Shown piece by piece: positions 16,817 to 27,788 of a stretch of DNA of 64,000 bases. The position numbers were made by a program, and so were the translations under genes. Each line of letters begins with the position of its first letter. The stretch's first letter is position 1. The stretch is taken from contig NC_013521.1 in NCBI RefSeq assembly GCF_000024925.1, positions 1,798,001 through 1,862,000 of the forward strand, given 5' to 3'. Source of the DNA: Sanguibacter keddieii DSM 10542 (GTDB taxonomy: Bacteria; Actinomycetota; Actinomycetes; Actinomycetales; Cellulomonadaceae). The notes beneath the pieces were generated by a model, which did not search any database, had not been told where the DNA came from, and saw only the letters and a program-made list of their open reading frames with translations.

Positions 16817-18145
16817 GTGCCTACCACCCCTGAGTCCTCCGAAGCCCTGAGCCCCGCCTCCCACGTCGTCGACCCTGCGGGGAGCGCGCCCGACGTCCTG
16901 GTCGAGCTCGAGATCGGTCGGATCGCTCACGGCGGGCACTGCGTCGCGCGGCACGAGGGACGCGTCGTGTTCGTCCGGCACACGCTGCCGGGGGAGACCG
17001 TCCGCGCTCGTCTCACCGACTCGGGGGAGACCGCCAAGTTCTGGCGTGCCGACGCGGTCGAGATCCTGGTCGCCTCGCCGGACCGTGTGCGGTCGGCGTG
17101 GCCGCAGGCAGGTGCTGACGGTGTCGGTGGCGGCGAGCTCGCGCACGTCGCGCTCGAGGCGCAGCGCCGCTGGAAGGCCGGGGTCGTCGAGGAGCAGCTC
17201 TCACGCCTGGCCAAGATCGACCGTGAGGTCACCGTCGAGCCTGCCCCCGGTGACGACGAGCGTGGCGGCCTCGGCTGGCGCACCCGCATCGACCTCGTCG
17301 CAGACGCCGACGGTCGTGCCGGCATGCGTCAGTTCCGCTCTCACGACGTGCTCCCGCTGAACACCATGCCCCTCGCCTCCGCCGAGGTGCTCGCGGCCGC
17401 TGACGCAGAGAAGATCTTCGCCAAGCGCTGGACGCCCGGCGCCGAGATCGAGATCGTGGCGCCCGCCGACGGCTCGGACCCGATCGTCCTCCTCGACGGG
17501 CAGGTGCTCCGCAACGGCCACCTCGACACCCGACCGAACGTGCGCCGCTCCGTGTCGGAGACGGTCACGGTCGACGGTGAGGAGATCAGCTACCGGGTCG
17601 CGGCCGACGGCTTCTGGCAGGTGCACCGCGAGGCGCCGTCCCTGCTCGCGCAGGTCGTGCTCGACGCCGCACGCGGGGGAGCGGACGGTGACCTCACGGA
17701 CGCCACCGTCGTCGACCTCTACTCGGGTGCCGGCCTCTTCACCGTGCCGCTCGCCAAGGCCGTCGGCCAGGTCGGGCGCGTCGTCGCAATCGAGGGCGAC
17801 GAGCGTGCCGTCAAGGACGCCCGCCGCAACGCTCACGCCTTCGAGCAGGTCGAGCTGCACGTCGGGCAGGTCGATCAGGTCCTGCGGACCGCTGGCCACG
17901 GAGCGATCGCCGGCGCGGACGTCGTCGTCCTCGACCCGCCGCGGACCGGGGCCGGCGCCAAGACGATCGCGCAGATCGTCGCGCTCTCGCCGAGCCGCAT
18001 CGTCTACGTCGCCTGCGACCCCGCCGCCCTCGCACGCGACATCGCCTACCTCGCCAAGGACGGCTACGAGCTCGAGAGCGTGCGTGCCTTCGACCTCTTC
18101 CCGATGACGCACCACGTGGAGTGCGTGGCGGTCCTCACGCGCTGA
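16817..18145 (+). CDS. TrmA/RumA-family SAM-dependent RNA uracil-C5 methyltransferase
   Basis: 442 aa from GTG 16817, 6 nt after GATACT (16805-16810). An N-terminal TRAM RNA-binding domain (about 20-80, IGRIAHGGHCVARHEGRVV) is followed by a class I SAM-dependent methyltransferase domain, with VVDLYSGAGLFTVPLA binding SAM, then DPPRTGAG and the catalytic-cysteine motif YVACDPAALARD. The four cysteines of the Fe-S cluster of RlmD are absent, so it is the cluster-less type. The target may be U54 of tRNA or a 23S uridine; this cannot be resolved here. It corresponds in position to the last gene of the mycobacterial ceo region. Confidence 0.87.
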   Translation: MPTTPESSEALSPASHVVDPAGSAPDVLVELEIGRIAHGGHCVARHEGRVVFVRHTLPGETVRARLTDSGETAKFWRADAVEILVASPDRVRSAWPQAGADGVGGGELAHVALEAQRRWKAGVVEEQLSRLAKIDREVTVEPAPGDDERGGLGWRTRIDLVADADGRAGMRQFRSHDVLPLNTMPLASAEVLAAADAEKIFAKRWTPGAEIEIVAPADGSDPIVLLDGQVLRNGHLDTRPNVRRSVSETVTVDGEEISYRVAADGFWQVHREAPSLLAQVVLDAARGGADGDLTDATVVDLYSGAGLFTVPLAKAVGQVGRVVAIEGDERAVKDARRNAHAFEQVELHVGQVDQVLRTAGHGAIAGADVVVLDPPRTGAGAKTIAQIVALSPSRIVYVACDPAALARDIAYLAKDGYELESVRAFDLFPMTHHVECVAVLTR

Positions 18146-18159
18146 GCGGGCAGTCTGCA

Positions 18160-18176
18160 GTGCCGCCGTGCGGCAC
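18160..18176. terminator. Short hairpin between convergent genes
   Basis: GTGCCGC, 3-nt loop, GCGGCAC, in the 42 bp between the methyltransferase stop and the end of the convergent regulator gene. No T-run. A plausible bidirectional terminator. Confidence 0.4.
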
Positions 18177-18187
18177 CTCGACGCGCG

Positions 18188-18454
18188 TCAGACCGATGGT
18201 CTGGTGCGCGTCGGTCGTACGTGGGTGACGTTGCGCTCGACAGGCTGGTCGGTGGGGACGAACAGCGTCCCGCTCCTGACGCGCACGGCTTCTTCGATGC
18301 GGTCGGCGACGTCGCTGCGGCAGCTGCGCTTCTCGCCGGTCAGCAGCATGTGGATGAACTGCCGTGAGCAACCGGCACGTCTCCCCAGGCGCGCCTGGTT
18401 GATGCCCGCCAGCATCATGTACGCCTTGAGGAGTCTCGGGTCTCTGAGCCTCAT
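18188..18454 (-). CDS. Small XRE-family helix-turn-helix regulator
   Basis: 88 aa consisting almost only of one HTH_XRE domain (residues about 6-65: LAGINQARLGRRAGCSRQFI, LLTGEKR, VADRIEEAV). This is the compact form common in actinophage and integrative-element repressors. A basic tail follows. Probably a dimeric DNA-binding protein acting on the GGTTGAC half-sites in its own divergent upstream region. No other phage genes are adjacent. Confidence 0.75.
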   Translation of the reverse strand: MRLRDPRLLKAYMMLAGINQARLGRRAGCSRQFIHMLLTGEKRSCRSDVADRIEEAVRVRSGTLFVPTDQPVERNVTHVRPTRTRPSV

Positions 18455-18504
18455 CGCTCTCCTTCGATCGCCGGTCTGTGGTGATTCCTATCGTTGCGTC
18501 TGAT

Positions 18505-18631
18505 TTGACCGTTCGTCAACCCATGGTTGACGGGTTGTGGGCAGCCGGTTGACGCCTGGCGCTGGCTGTCGACGTGGCGACGGCGGGCCAAAGCAAGAAT
18601 GTCGCACCTGTGCTCTCCGGGCAGGTTGACA
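18505..18631. promoter_or_regulatory. Cluster of GGTTGAC half-sites between divergent regulator genes
   Basis: The 251-bp gap 18455-18705 is AT-richer than its surroundings. It holds TTGAC at 18505, the inverted pair GTCAACC-CAT-GGTTGAC (18515-18531, perfect 7-bp arms), a third GGTTGAC at 18547-18553 and a fourth at 18624-18630. The last runs into TTGACA and TATATT (18626-18637), likely core promoter elements. Several sites on both strands suggest cooperative repressor binding controlling both genes. Confidence 0.6.
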
Positions 18632-18705
18632 TATATTGGGTCGATCAGGTGGACATGACCGGCCTTGCGTCGGCGATCCACACACTGACGACGAAGGGTC
18701 TCCAC

Positions 18706-19179
18706 GTGCACGCACTCCGACGGTTCCTCGAAGAAGGGCTCGAACGGCGCGGCTGGTCGCAGGCGACGCTCGCCCGCGAGTCAGGGCTCTCCAAGCAGGT
18801 CATCAACGGGATCGTCGGCAGTGAGCGCACGCGGCTCGACCGGATGCCGCAGGACAAGACGATCGACGGGCTCGCCCGAGCCTTCGAGGTCGACGGCGAC
18901 GTGATTCGGGCTCTCATCGCGCAGTCCATGGGCCTGCCGGTCGCGGAACCCGTGGTCGTCTACGACGCCAGCGGCGTCGCGGACTCCGACCTGCTGCGTG
19001 AGCTGGCGCACCGGCTCGAGTCTCGCGCTCAGGCCTCGGGCAGTCGCTCCGACCACGGTCCGGCGAGCAGCGACGACTATGCGTGGGCTGCGCGCGTGGG
19101 ACTCCCTGACCAGCCGCCGACCGGTGCCGCAGCCGACGTCAGCCCCGGCCACGACGACGGGCGCCCCGAGACCCCGTAG
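18706..19179 (+). CDS. XRE-family helix-turn-helix regulator
   Basis: 157 aa from GTG 18706 (SD-like GAAGGG 8 nt upstream); the frame is open back to 18574, which would add 44 residues across the operator cluster. The HTH_XRE domain covers about 1-65: LEERRGW-like helix, SQATLARESGLSKQVINGIV and RMPQDKTIDGLARAFEV. The rest is disordered, charged and rich in Gly/Pro/Asp. It probably acts as an ImmR-like repressor of the ImmA-type protease gene located 149 bp downstream on the same strand. DNA target inferred, not shown. Confidence 0.7.
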   Translation: MHALRRFLEEGLERRGWSQATLARESGLSKQVINGIVGSERTRLDRMPQDKTIDGLARAFEVDGDVIRALIAQSMGLPVAEPVVVYDASGVADSDLLRELAHRLESRAQASGSRSDHGPASSDDYAWAARVGLPDQPPTGAAADVSPGHDDGRPETP

Positions 19180-19328
19180 CGACCTGGTCTGCCAGCGCCT
19201 CGGACCGTCCTCGCCGAGCCGTCGTGGGGCCGCGGCCGATCGCGCGGTCCGCGCGTCCCGTGACGCGACGTGCGAGGCCTCGGCCGTCACCGCTGCTCCG
19301 TGTCGGTGGTCGGCGCTACGGTCTGACC

Positions 19329-19736
19329 GTGTTCAACCCCTGGCGCCGACTCAGAGAGCTCGACCACGTCGAGCTCACCTGGGCTGTCATGCCCGGCGTC
19401 CTGGGGCTCACGGACGGGCGCCGACGGATCCTCCTGCACCCTCACCAGTCGCAGGCGCAGCGCCGGTCGACCCTCGCCCACGAGCTCGCGCACCTCGAGC
19501 TGAGGCACGGTCCTGGCGGCAGCGCCGGGGAGGAACGAGACGCCTGCGCCCTCGCCGCCACATGGCTCGTCCCGCTCGACCGGCTCGTCGACGCCGCGCG
19601 CTGGGCACGGTCGATGCAGGAGCTCGCCGACGAGCTCTGGGTCGACGTCGACACCGTCGAGACCCGCCTGGCGATCCTCACGGAGCCCGAGCGCGCCGAG
19701 CTGGTCCGCGTCTGCGCCGAGGTCGACGTGCCCTGA
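19329..19736 (+). CDS. ImmA/IrrE-family metallopeptidase
   Basis: 135 aa. The zinc-peptidase motif HELAH (51-55) lies in LAHELAHLELRHG, with the downstream acidic ligand region GEERDACALAATWLVP. The C-terminal helices (LADELWVDVDTVETRLAIL) are typical of ImmA/IrrE (COG2856). Family members cleave a cognate XRE repressor (ImmR in ICEBs1, DdrO in Deinococcus) upon DNA damage or signalling. The cognate is probably one of the two adjacent XRE proteins. GTG start exactly 6 nt after TACGGT (19317-19322), suggesting its own leaderless transcript. Confidence 0.8.
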   Translation: MFNPWRRLRELDHVELTWAVMPGVLGLTDGRRRILLHPHQSQAQRRSTLAHELAHLELRHGPGGSAGEERDACALAATWLVPLDRLVDAARWARSMQELADELWVDVDTVETRLAILTEPERAELVRVCAEVDVP

Positions 19737-19750
19737 GGGCATCCTGTCGT

Positions 19751-19822
19751 GAGAGCACGACACCGCATGAGAGCACGACTCCGCACGAGAGCACGACACC
19801 GCACGAGAGCACGACCCCGACG
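19751..19822. repeat. Tandem repeat, 18 bp x 4
   Basis: Four copies of GAGAGCACGACACCGCAC (starts 19751, 19769, 19787, 19805) with one to four substitutions, beginning 15 nt after the protease stop. The rest of the gap to 20018 holds a -10-like TATGTT (19912-19917) for the ATPase gene. An AGGGAGAA SD precedes its GTG, and no other convincing gene was found there. Confidence 0.88.
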
Positions 19823-20018
19823 ACGCCCTTCTGGTACCCGTGGGAACGCGGCCCCGATGACGTCCTCCTGCGACCGCGCGGACTTCCCAGGTTCGCCCGC
19901 GCCACGCCGGGTATGTTGATCCCTCACGCCGTCAGCGGGCCGTCGTCGGCCACCAGCGTCGGCGGCCAGCAGTGCCGCCGGACATCAGCGCCGCCGGCCG
20001 TCAGCAGGGAGAACGCCA

Positions 20019-22397
20019 GTGCACGGACTGACGTCCGCCGAGGTCGCCGACCGTAGGTCTCAGGGCCTCGTCAACACGGTCGACACGACCACCTCTCGGT
20101 CCTTCAAGGACATCCTCCGGGAGAACGTCTTCACGCTCTTCAACCTGATCCTGGCGATCGCCCTCGTCCTGGTGCTGCTCACCGGCAGGTGGGCCGACGC
20201 GCTCTTCGGGTTCGTGATCGTCGTCAACGCGGCGATCGGCATCGTCACCGAGTACCGCGCCAAGCGGACCCTCGACAACCTCGCGATCCTCGACGCGCCC
20301 TTCGCGCGCGTGCTGCGCGACGGCTCCGAGCAGCAGGTTCGCCTGGAGGAGATCGTCCAGGACGACGTCGTCCAGCTCGGCACCGGCGACCAGGTCCCGG
20401 CAGACGGCACCGTCCTGACCTCGGCGGGGCTCGAGGTCGACGAGTCGATGCTCACCGGCGAGTCTCGCTCGGTCCACAAGGCCGTCGACGACGAGGTGCT
20501 CTCGGGTGCCTCGGTGGTCGCCGGCAGCGCGGCGTTCCGCGTCACCCGCGTCGGGGCCGACGGGTACGCCAACAAGATCACCGCCGTCGCCAAGCAGTAC
20601 TCGACGGTGCAGTCGGACCTGCGCGACGGCGTCAACAAGGTGCTGCGGGTCGTCTCGTTCGCGATCGTCCCCATCGCCCTGCTGCTCGCCTGGAGCCAGC
20701 TGCGCGCGACCGGCGGATGGGCGACGGCCTTCGACGAGGGCCACTGGAAGGACGCCGTCGTGGCGGCGGTCGCCGGCGTCGTCGGCATGATCCCCGAGGG
20801 GCTCGTGCTCCTCACGTCGCTGAACTTCGCCCTCGCCGCGATGATCCTGGCACGCCAGAAGGTCCTGGTGCAGGAGCTCGCCGCGGTCGAGATCCTCGCC
20901 CGCGTCGACGTGCTCTGCCTCGACAAGACCGGGACCATCACCGACGGCACCGTGTCGCTCACCTCTCTCGAGACGCTCGCCGAGGTGCCTGGCGCCCTCG
21001 AGGCCCTCGCCGCGATCGCGACCGACGCGGAGGGCAACGCGACCTCGAAGGCCATCGCGGCAGGTGTCGCCACGACCGCGCCGGCGACCGTTCTCGGTGC
21101 GGTCCCGTTCTCCTCCGCCCGCAAGTGGAGCGCGGTCGAGACGTCGGACGGTGTCTGGGTCATGGGTGCTCCGGAGATCCTCCTGGGCGAGCGTGTCGAC
21201 GCCGCGGCCGAGGCCGCGCGGACCGTCGTCGTCCGGGAGGCCGACACCGGGGCCCGCGTCGTGCTGCTGGCCCGCAGCGCCCTCCCGCTGCCTGCGCCCG
21301 ACGGCTCGCTGCCCGGAGACCTGCAGCCGGCGGTCGTCGCGGTGCTGGGGGAGCGTGTGCGGCCTGACGCCGCCCAGACGCTCGCGTACTTCCGCGAGCA
21401 GGGCGTCCACGCCAAGATCATCTCGGGTGACAACCCGGGCACCGTCGCGGCCATCGCGACCCGGGTCGGGCTGCGCGGCGAGGGGGTGGCCGTCGAGGGC
21501 TACGACGCCCGCGACCTCCCGCACGACGACCCTGCCGAGCTCGCGCGGATCGTCCGCGAGAACGACGTCTTCGGTCGTGTCTCGCCCGAGCAGAAGCGCG
21601 ACCTCGTCCACGCGCTGCAGGGCGACGGTCACGTGGTCGCCATGACCGGGGACGGCGTCAACGACGCCCTCGCGCTCAAGGACGCCGACCTCGGTATCGC
21701 GATGGGCAACGGAGCGGGGGCCAGCAAGGCCGTCGCCCGCATCGTGCTCGTCGACGGTGAGTTCTCGACCCTGCCGGGGGTCCTCGGGCAGGGCCGACGC
21801 ATCATGGCGAACATGGAGCGCGTCGCGACGCTGTTCCTGTCCAAGACCACGTACGCCGCGCTGCTGGCCGTCGTGGTGGTCCTGCTCTCGTGGGACTACC
21901 CGTTCCTGCCGCGGCACATGACGATCATCGGGGCCCTGACCATCGGCATCCCCGCGTTCCTGCTCTCGCTGCCGTCGAACAACCAGCGCTTCGTCCCCGG
22001 CTTCCTGCGTCGCTGCCTGTCCTTCGCGATCCCGGTCGGTCTGGTGGTCGGGACCCTCGTGCTCTCCATCTACGCGTACGTGTGGGGGAGCGACTCGCTC
22101 GTCCAGGGACGCACCGCGGTGTTCATCGTGCTCATCTCGATCGGCCTCTGGGTGGTCGGGGTCCTCGCTCGGCCGTGGCAGGCGTGGAAGGTCGCGATGA
22201 TCGTGGCGCTCGCCGCGGCGGCCGTCGCGGTGCTGCTGGTCGAGCCGGCACGCGAGCTCATCAGCCTCGAGTACCCGAGCCGCGAGTCTGCGCCGTGGAT
22301 CGCAGCGACCGCGATCGTCGGGTGCCTCGCGGTCGAGGCGATCCACCGGTGGTTCACGCCGTACCTGGTGGCGCGAGGCGAGCGCACGGCGGACTGA
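20019..22397 (+). CDS. P-type cation-transporting ATPase (CtpE-like)
   Basis: 792 aa. P-type motifs in order: TM segments near 35-75, actuator-domain TGES at 146-149, PEGL in M4 (259-262), phosphorylation site D302 in DKTGT, nucleotide-binding domain, and hinge TGDGVND ending at D549. About six helices follow in the C-terminus. HAD superfamily, E1-E2 type. The M4 PEGLVLLTS pattern and the length match my memory of mycobacterial CtpE, which is linked to calcium uptake; cation specificity remains an inference. No heavy-metal-binding domain or CPx motif, so it is not a copper/zinc exporter. GTG start with AGGGAGAA SD. Confidence 0.85.
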   Translation: MHGLTSAEVADRRSQGLVNTVDTTTSRSFKDILRENVFTLFNLILAIALVLVLLTGRWADALFGFVIVVNAAIGIVTEYRAKRTLDNLAILDAPFARVLRDGSEQQVRLEEIVQDDVVQLGTGDQVPADGTVLTSAGLEVDESMLTGESRSVHKAVDDEVLSGASVVAGSAAFRVTRVGADGYANKITAVAKQYSTVQSDLRDGVNKVLRVVSFAIVPIALLLAWSQLRATGGWATAFDEGHWKDAVVAAVAGVVGMIPEGLVLLTSLNFALAAMILARQKVLVQELAAVEILARVDVLCLDKTGTITDGTVSLTSLETLAEVPGALEALAAIATDAEGNATSKAIAAGVATTAPATVLGAVPFSSARKWSAVETSDGVWVMGAPEILLGERVDAAAEAARTVVVREADTGARVVLLARSALPLPAPDGSLPGDLQPAVVAVLGERVRPDAAQTLAYFREQGVHAKIISGDNPGTVAAIATRVGLRGEGVAVEGYDARDLPHDDPAELARIVRENDVFGRVSPEQKRDLVHALQGDGHVVAMTGDGVNDALALKDADLGIAMGNGAGASKAVARIVLVDGEFSTLPGVLGQGRRIMANMERVATLFLSKTTYAALLAVVVVLLSWDYPFLPRHMTIIGALTIGIPAFLLSLPSNNQRFVPGFLRRCLSFAIPVGLVVGTLVLSIYAYVWGSDSLVQGRTAVFIVLISIGLWVVGVLARPWQAWKVAMIVALAAAAVAVLLVEPARELISLEYPSRESAPWIAATAIVGCLAVEAIHRWFTPYLVARGERTAD

Positions 22398-22420
22398 CCA
22401 GCGCGCCACACCGCCGTATA

Positions 22421-22451
22421 TATCTTGACGTCAAGATACATGCGGTATGCT
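22421..22451 (+). promoter_or_regulatory. acnA promoter with perfect 18-bp operator
   Basis: TATCTTGACGTCAAGATA (22421-22438) is a perfect palindrome. It covers the expected -35 region of a promoter whose -10 is TATGCT (22446-22451). The following 5' leader is about 145 nt to the acnA GTG. The position implies repression. Comparable aconitase-promoter operators are bound by TetR-type AcnR in Corynebacterium and MarR-type TamR in Streptomyces. Confidence 0.75.
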
Positions 22452-22604
22452 TGTCCCGGATTCGACGACGGCCGCACGAGCGGCTCGTCGAGCACTGCCC
22501 GGCTACGCTGGGCGAAGCCCCCCAACACCAGGTGCGGGCCGCAGCGGACGTCTCGCCGACGCCCCCGTGCGCGCACCTGTCTCGCCGAAGATGAAGGAGC
22601 CTAC

Positions 22605-25361
<2,757 letters not shown>

Positions 25362-25372
25362 GCTGACTGACT

Positions 25373-25412
25373 GCACGACCGCACGACCGCACGACTGAAC
25401 GACAGCACGACA
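25373..25412. repeat. Octamer tandem repeat, 8 bp x 5
   Basis: GCACGACC, GCACGACC, GCACGACT, GAACGACA, GCACGACA directly follow the acnA stop codon. The core GCACGAC also occurs in the 18-bp array at 19751 and again near 51055. Confidence 0.85.
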
Positions 25413-25512
25413 TGCCACAGTGGGGCGTCCATCCTCTCGGGGACGGGCGCCCCGCTGTGCTGTTCCCCGCCGCGCTGTTCTCCGCCGCGCCACCGTGCGC
25501 CACACTGGTCGT

Positions 25513-25956
25513 ATGGCGTCCTCAGCAGTCACGGTCGAGAACGACGAGCCTGTCGGGGCTTTCCTCGACGGCGTGGTCCACCCGGTGCGACGGCGTGACG
25601 CGCACACCCTGGTCGCGCTCATGGAGCGCGTCACCGGTCTGCCGCCGCGGATGTGGGGGAGTGCCATCGTCGGGTTCGGCTCGTACCACTACGTCTACGC
25701 GTCAGGACGCGAGGGCGACATGGCCGCGGTCGGGTTCTCGCCGCGCAAGGCGGCGACGACCGTCTACCTGGTCGAGGGCTTCGAGGACCACGCCGACGAC
25801 CTCGCATCGCTCGGTCCCCACACCCTCGGGAAGTCCTGCCTGTACCTCAAGGACCTCGCTGCGGTCGACCTCGAGGTGCTGGAGCGGATGGTGCGGCGCT
25901 CGTTCACGACGGTGACGTCGTGGCCGTCGGACGGGTCAGGCCTGCAGGGCGGTTGA
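25513..25956 (+). CDS. DUF1801 (YdhG-like) domain protein
   Basis: 147 aa. DUF1801 features: LMERVTGLPPRMWGSAIVGF, then GSYHYVYASGREGDMAAVGFSPRK and a LYLKDLAAVD segment near the end. Small cytoplasmic iron-chaperone-like fold (YdhG/frataxin-like structural class) without established function here. ATG exactly 6 nt after CACACT (25501-25506), consistent with a leaderless transcript. Convergent with the phosphotransferase gene, 19 bp apart. Confidence 0.85.
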   Translation: MASSAVTVENDEPVGAFLDGVVHPVRRRDAHTLVALMERVTGLPPRMWGSAIVGFGSYHYVYASGREGDMAAVGFSPRKAATTVYLVEGFEDHADDLASLGPHTLGKSCLYLKDLAAVDLEVLERMVRRSFTTVTSWPSDGSGLQGG

Positions 25957-25975
25957 GGGAAGCCGCTGAGGACGC

Positions 25976-26965
25976 TCAGACGTCGTCGAGAAGCGCATCG
26001 ACCGTCTGCCTGCCCGCCGCCGCGAGATCGGGCGCGTCGTCGCTGTGCGCCAGGAGGGCCGTCGCGAGGACGAGGGCCCACCCGCGTGCACGCTCCCAGA
26101 CCGCCGGGTCGAGCAGCACGGCGGATCCTGCAGCTTCGGCATCGACGGTGTCGCGGAAGGTCCTCCGGCCGGCCACGTCGAAGATCAGCCATGCAGCCGC
26201 GAGGTCGCCCGCCGGATCGCCCGAGGTCATGTCGCCGAAGTCGACGACGGCTCGCAGGGTCACGTCGGCCGCGGGGTCTTCAGACGCGAGGTCCTCGTCG
26301 GACACGACGAACTCTCCAGACACCACGTCCTCGTCGGACACGACGATGTTGTAGGCGTGGGGGTCGCCGTGCAGCCAGAGGGCTGGGCCCTCCCACACCG
26401 GTGCAGCGAGGGCGACGTCCCAGGCGCGTGCCAGCTCGTCGCGGCGCGGGTGGTCTAGGTGGGCGAGCCGGTCTCGGACCACGGCGTCGCGGCTGGCGAG
26501 CGGACCGCCACGGACGGCGCTCGTGGGCGCGTCGGCAGGCGCTGGCGTCCTCAGCTGGTTGAAGAACCTGGCGAGCGGAGCGGCGACGCCACGGAGACGT
26601 GAGCGGTCGACCGACCCGGCGGCGACCCCCTCGACCCAGGGCACCACGGACCAGTGCCACGGGTACTCGTCGGACGGCGTGCCGGCGACGACCGGTGCGG
26701 GCACGAGCACGTCGACGCGACGGGCGATCTCCGCGAGCCACTGCTGCTCGTGGACGACCAGCCGGGCGCTCAGGTCACGCCGAGGGACACGGACGGCCAG
26801 GGAGCTCCCGAGGCGCAGCATGACGTTGTCCCAGCCCTCGCCGACGATCTCGAGCGAGAGGTCGGCGGTGCGGCCGACGCCGTCGATCTCGGGGCACTGC
26901 GCCTCGAGGAGGCGTCGGACGAGCGGGACGTCGACGTCGACCTCGGCTGCGGGGCGGTCAGCCAC
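25976..26965 (-). CDS. Aminoglycoside phosphotransferase-family kinase with internal duplication
   Basis: 329 aa. Kinase-fold features: GEGWDNVMLRLG (nucleotide loop), LAVRVPRR (Lys/Arg anchor), the catalytic loop LHGDPHAYNIVV and the metal-binding VDFGDMTSGDPAGDLA. The segment between the last two motifs is about 24 residues longer than usual because of a tandem 12-residue repeat. The family phosphorylates hydroxyl groups of small molecules (homoserine, sugars, rarely antibiotics); a resistance role is not supported. GTG start overlaps the 3' end of the amidotransferase gene by 8 nt, so the two are coupled. Confidence 0.82.
   Translation of the reverse strand: MADRPAAEVDVDVPLVRRLLEAQCPEIDGVGRTADLSLEIVGEGWDNVMLRLGSSLAVRVPRRDLSARLVVHEQQWLAEIARRVDVLVPAPVVAGTPSDEYPWHWSVVPWVEGVAAGSVDRSRLRGVAAPLARFFNQLRTPAPADAPTSAVRGGPLASRDAVVRDRLAHLDHPRRDELARAWDVALAAPVWEGPALWLHGDPHAYNIVVSDEDVVSGEFVVSDEDLASEDPAADVTLRAVVDFGDMTSGDPAGDLAAAWLIFDVAGRRTFRDTVDAEAAGSAVLLDPAVWERARGWALVLATALLAHSDDAPDLAAAGRQTVDALLDDV
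26291..26346. repeat. 20-bp perfect direct repeat inside the phosphotransferase gene
   Basis: GTCCTCGTCGGACACGACGA occurs at 26291-26310 and again at 26327-26346. The period is 36 bp, exactly 12 codons, giving the protein repeat VVSDEDVVSGEF / VVSDEDLASEDP between the catalytic loop and the DFG-like motif. Confidence 0.9.
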
Positions 26966-27788
26966 CCTGGTTCACACCGTCGTCGCCAGAGCCAGAGGCA
27001 GCGGCCGCGAGCCGGTCCCGGCGGGCGCGGACCTCGTCGGCGAAGGCACCGAAGACCACCAGGGCCCGCGGGACGAGGCTCGGCATCCGGCGCGCCACGT
27101 CGGCGCGCATCTGGTCGGCCACGCCCGGGCCGAGCTCCGCGGCCATCTCGGGCTGGTCCAGCCACTCGTCGACGTGCGCGGCGTCGAGCTCGAGGTGGAA
27201 CTGGAGGCCGACCGCGCTGCCGGACCGGAAGGCCTGCACCGGGGTGAGGGGCGTCGACGCGAGCACCGTCGCACCCGGGGGCGCCGAGACGGCGTCGCCG
27301 TGCCAGTGGAGCACCTCGGGGTCGGGCGAGGCGTCGACGGTCAGCGGGTACAGGTACGCGTCGCGCAGGCCGGCGCCCGTGAGCGACACGGGGGCCACCC
27401 CGATCTCCTCGCCGTGCGCCGTGCTCAGCTCACCGCCGAGGGCGACGGCCAGCAGCTGCATCCCGAGGCAGATGCCCAGGACGGGGAAGCCGGCTGCCGT
27501 GGCCTCTGCCAGCAGGCGGCGCTCGGCGGCGAGGCCGGGGTGCGTGGCGTCGTCGAGCGCTCCCATACCGCCGCCCATGACGACTAGGCCCGCCAGCGAC
27601 CCGACGTCGGGAAGGGCGGGGTCGGGGTCGTCGAGGACGGTGACAGAGCGCCACGAGACGCCGCGCTCGTCGAGGGCGCGACCGACGAGGCCCGGACCCT
27701 CCCAGGCGGCGTGCTGGACCACCAGGACGGTCGCCGTGGGTGTTGCCGCTGCCCCGGGCGCGGGCTCGGCCGCGTGCGCGGCGGTCAC
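26958..27788 (-). CDS. Class I glutamine amidotransferase (GMP synthase-like)
   Basis: 276 aa from GTG 27788. The triad environment is clear: GICLGMQLLAVALGG (nucleophile Cys), QFHLELD (His) and a following acidic residue. The GGGMGALDD oxyanion loop is also present. Stand-alone type-1 amidotransferases of this kind hydrolyse gamma-glutamyl bonds or donate ammonia; the substrate is unknown. The start codon forms a GTGA overlap with a 16-codon upstream ORF, so it is probably translated by coupling. It overlaps the downstream kinase gene by 8 nt. No SD is evident at the GTG. Confidence 0.8.
   Translation of the reverse strand: MTAAHAAEPAPGAAATPTATVLVVQHAAWEGPGLVGRALDERGVSWRSVTVLDDPDPALPDVGSLAGLVVMGGGMGALDDATHPGLAAERRLLAEATAAGFPVLGICLGMQLLAVALGGELSTAHGEEIGVAPVSLTGAGLRDAYLYPLTVDASPDPEVLHWHGDAVSAPPGATVLASTPLTPVQAFRSGSAVGLQFHLELDAAHVDEWLDQPEMAAELGPGVADQMRADVARRMPSLVPRALVVFGAFADEVRARRDRLAAAASGSGDDGVNQGG

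Noticed and set aside
18626-18637. TTGACA and TATATT read as one -35/-10 promoter
   Set aside because: The two hexamers are directly adjacent with no 16-18 bp spacer, so they cannot be the two halves of one promoter; each could belong to a different one.
19823-19905. Reading frame giving PFWYPWERGPDDVLLRPRG upstream of the ATPase gene, which looked protein-like
   Set aside because: It has no start codon or SD of its own, is entered through the 18-bp tandem repeat, and no family is recognised; could be a decayed gene end but evidence is too thin.
25976-26965. Aminoglycoside resistance gene
   Set aside because: Only the general APH fold is seen. Neighbours are metabolic and no resistance-type substrate features are recognisable, so the call is limited to family level.
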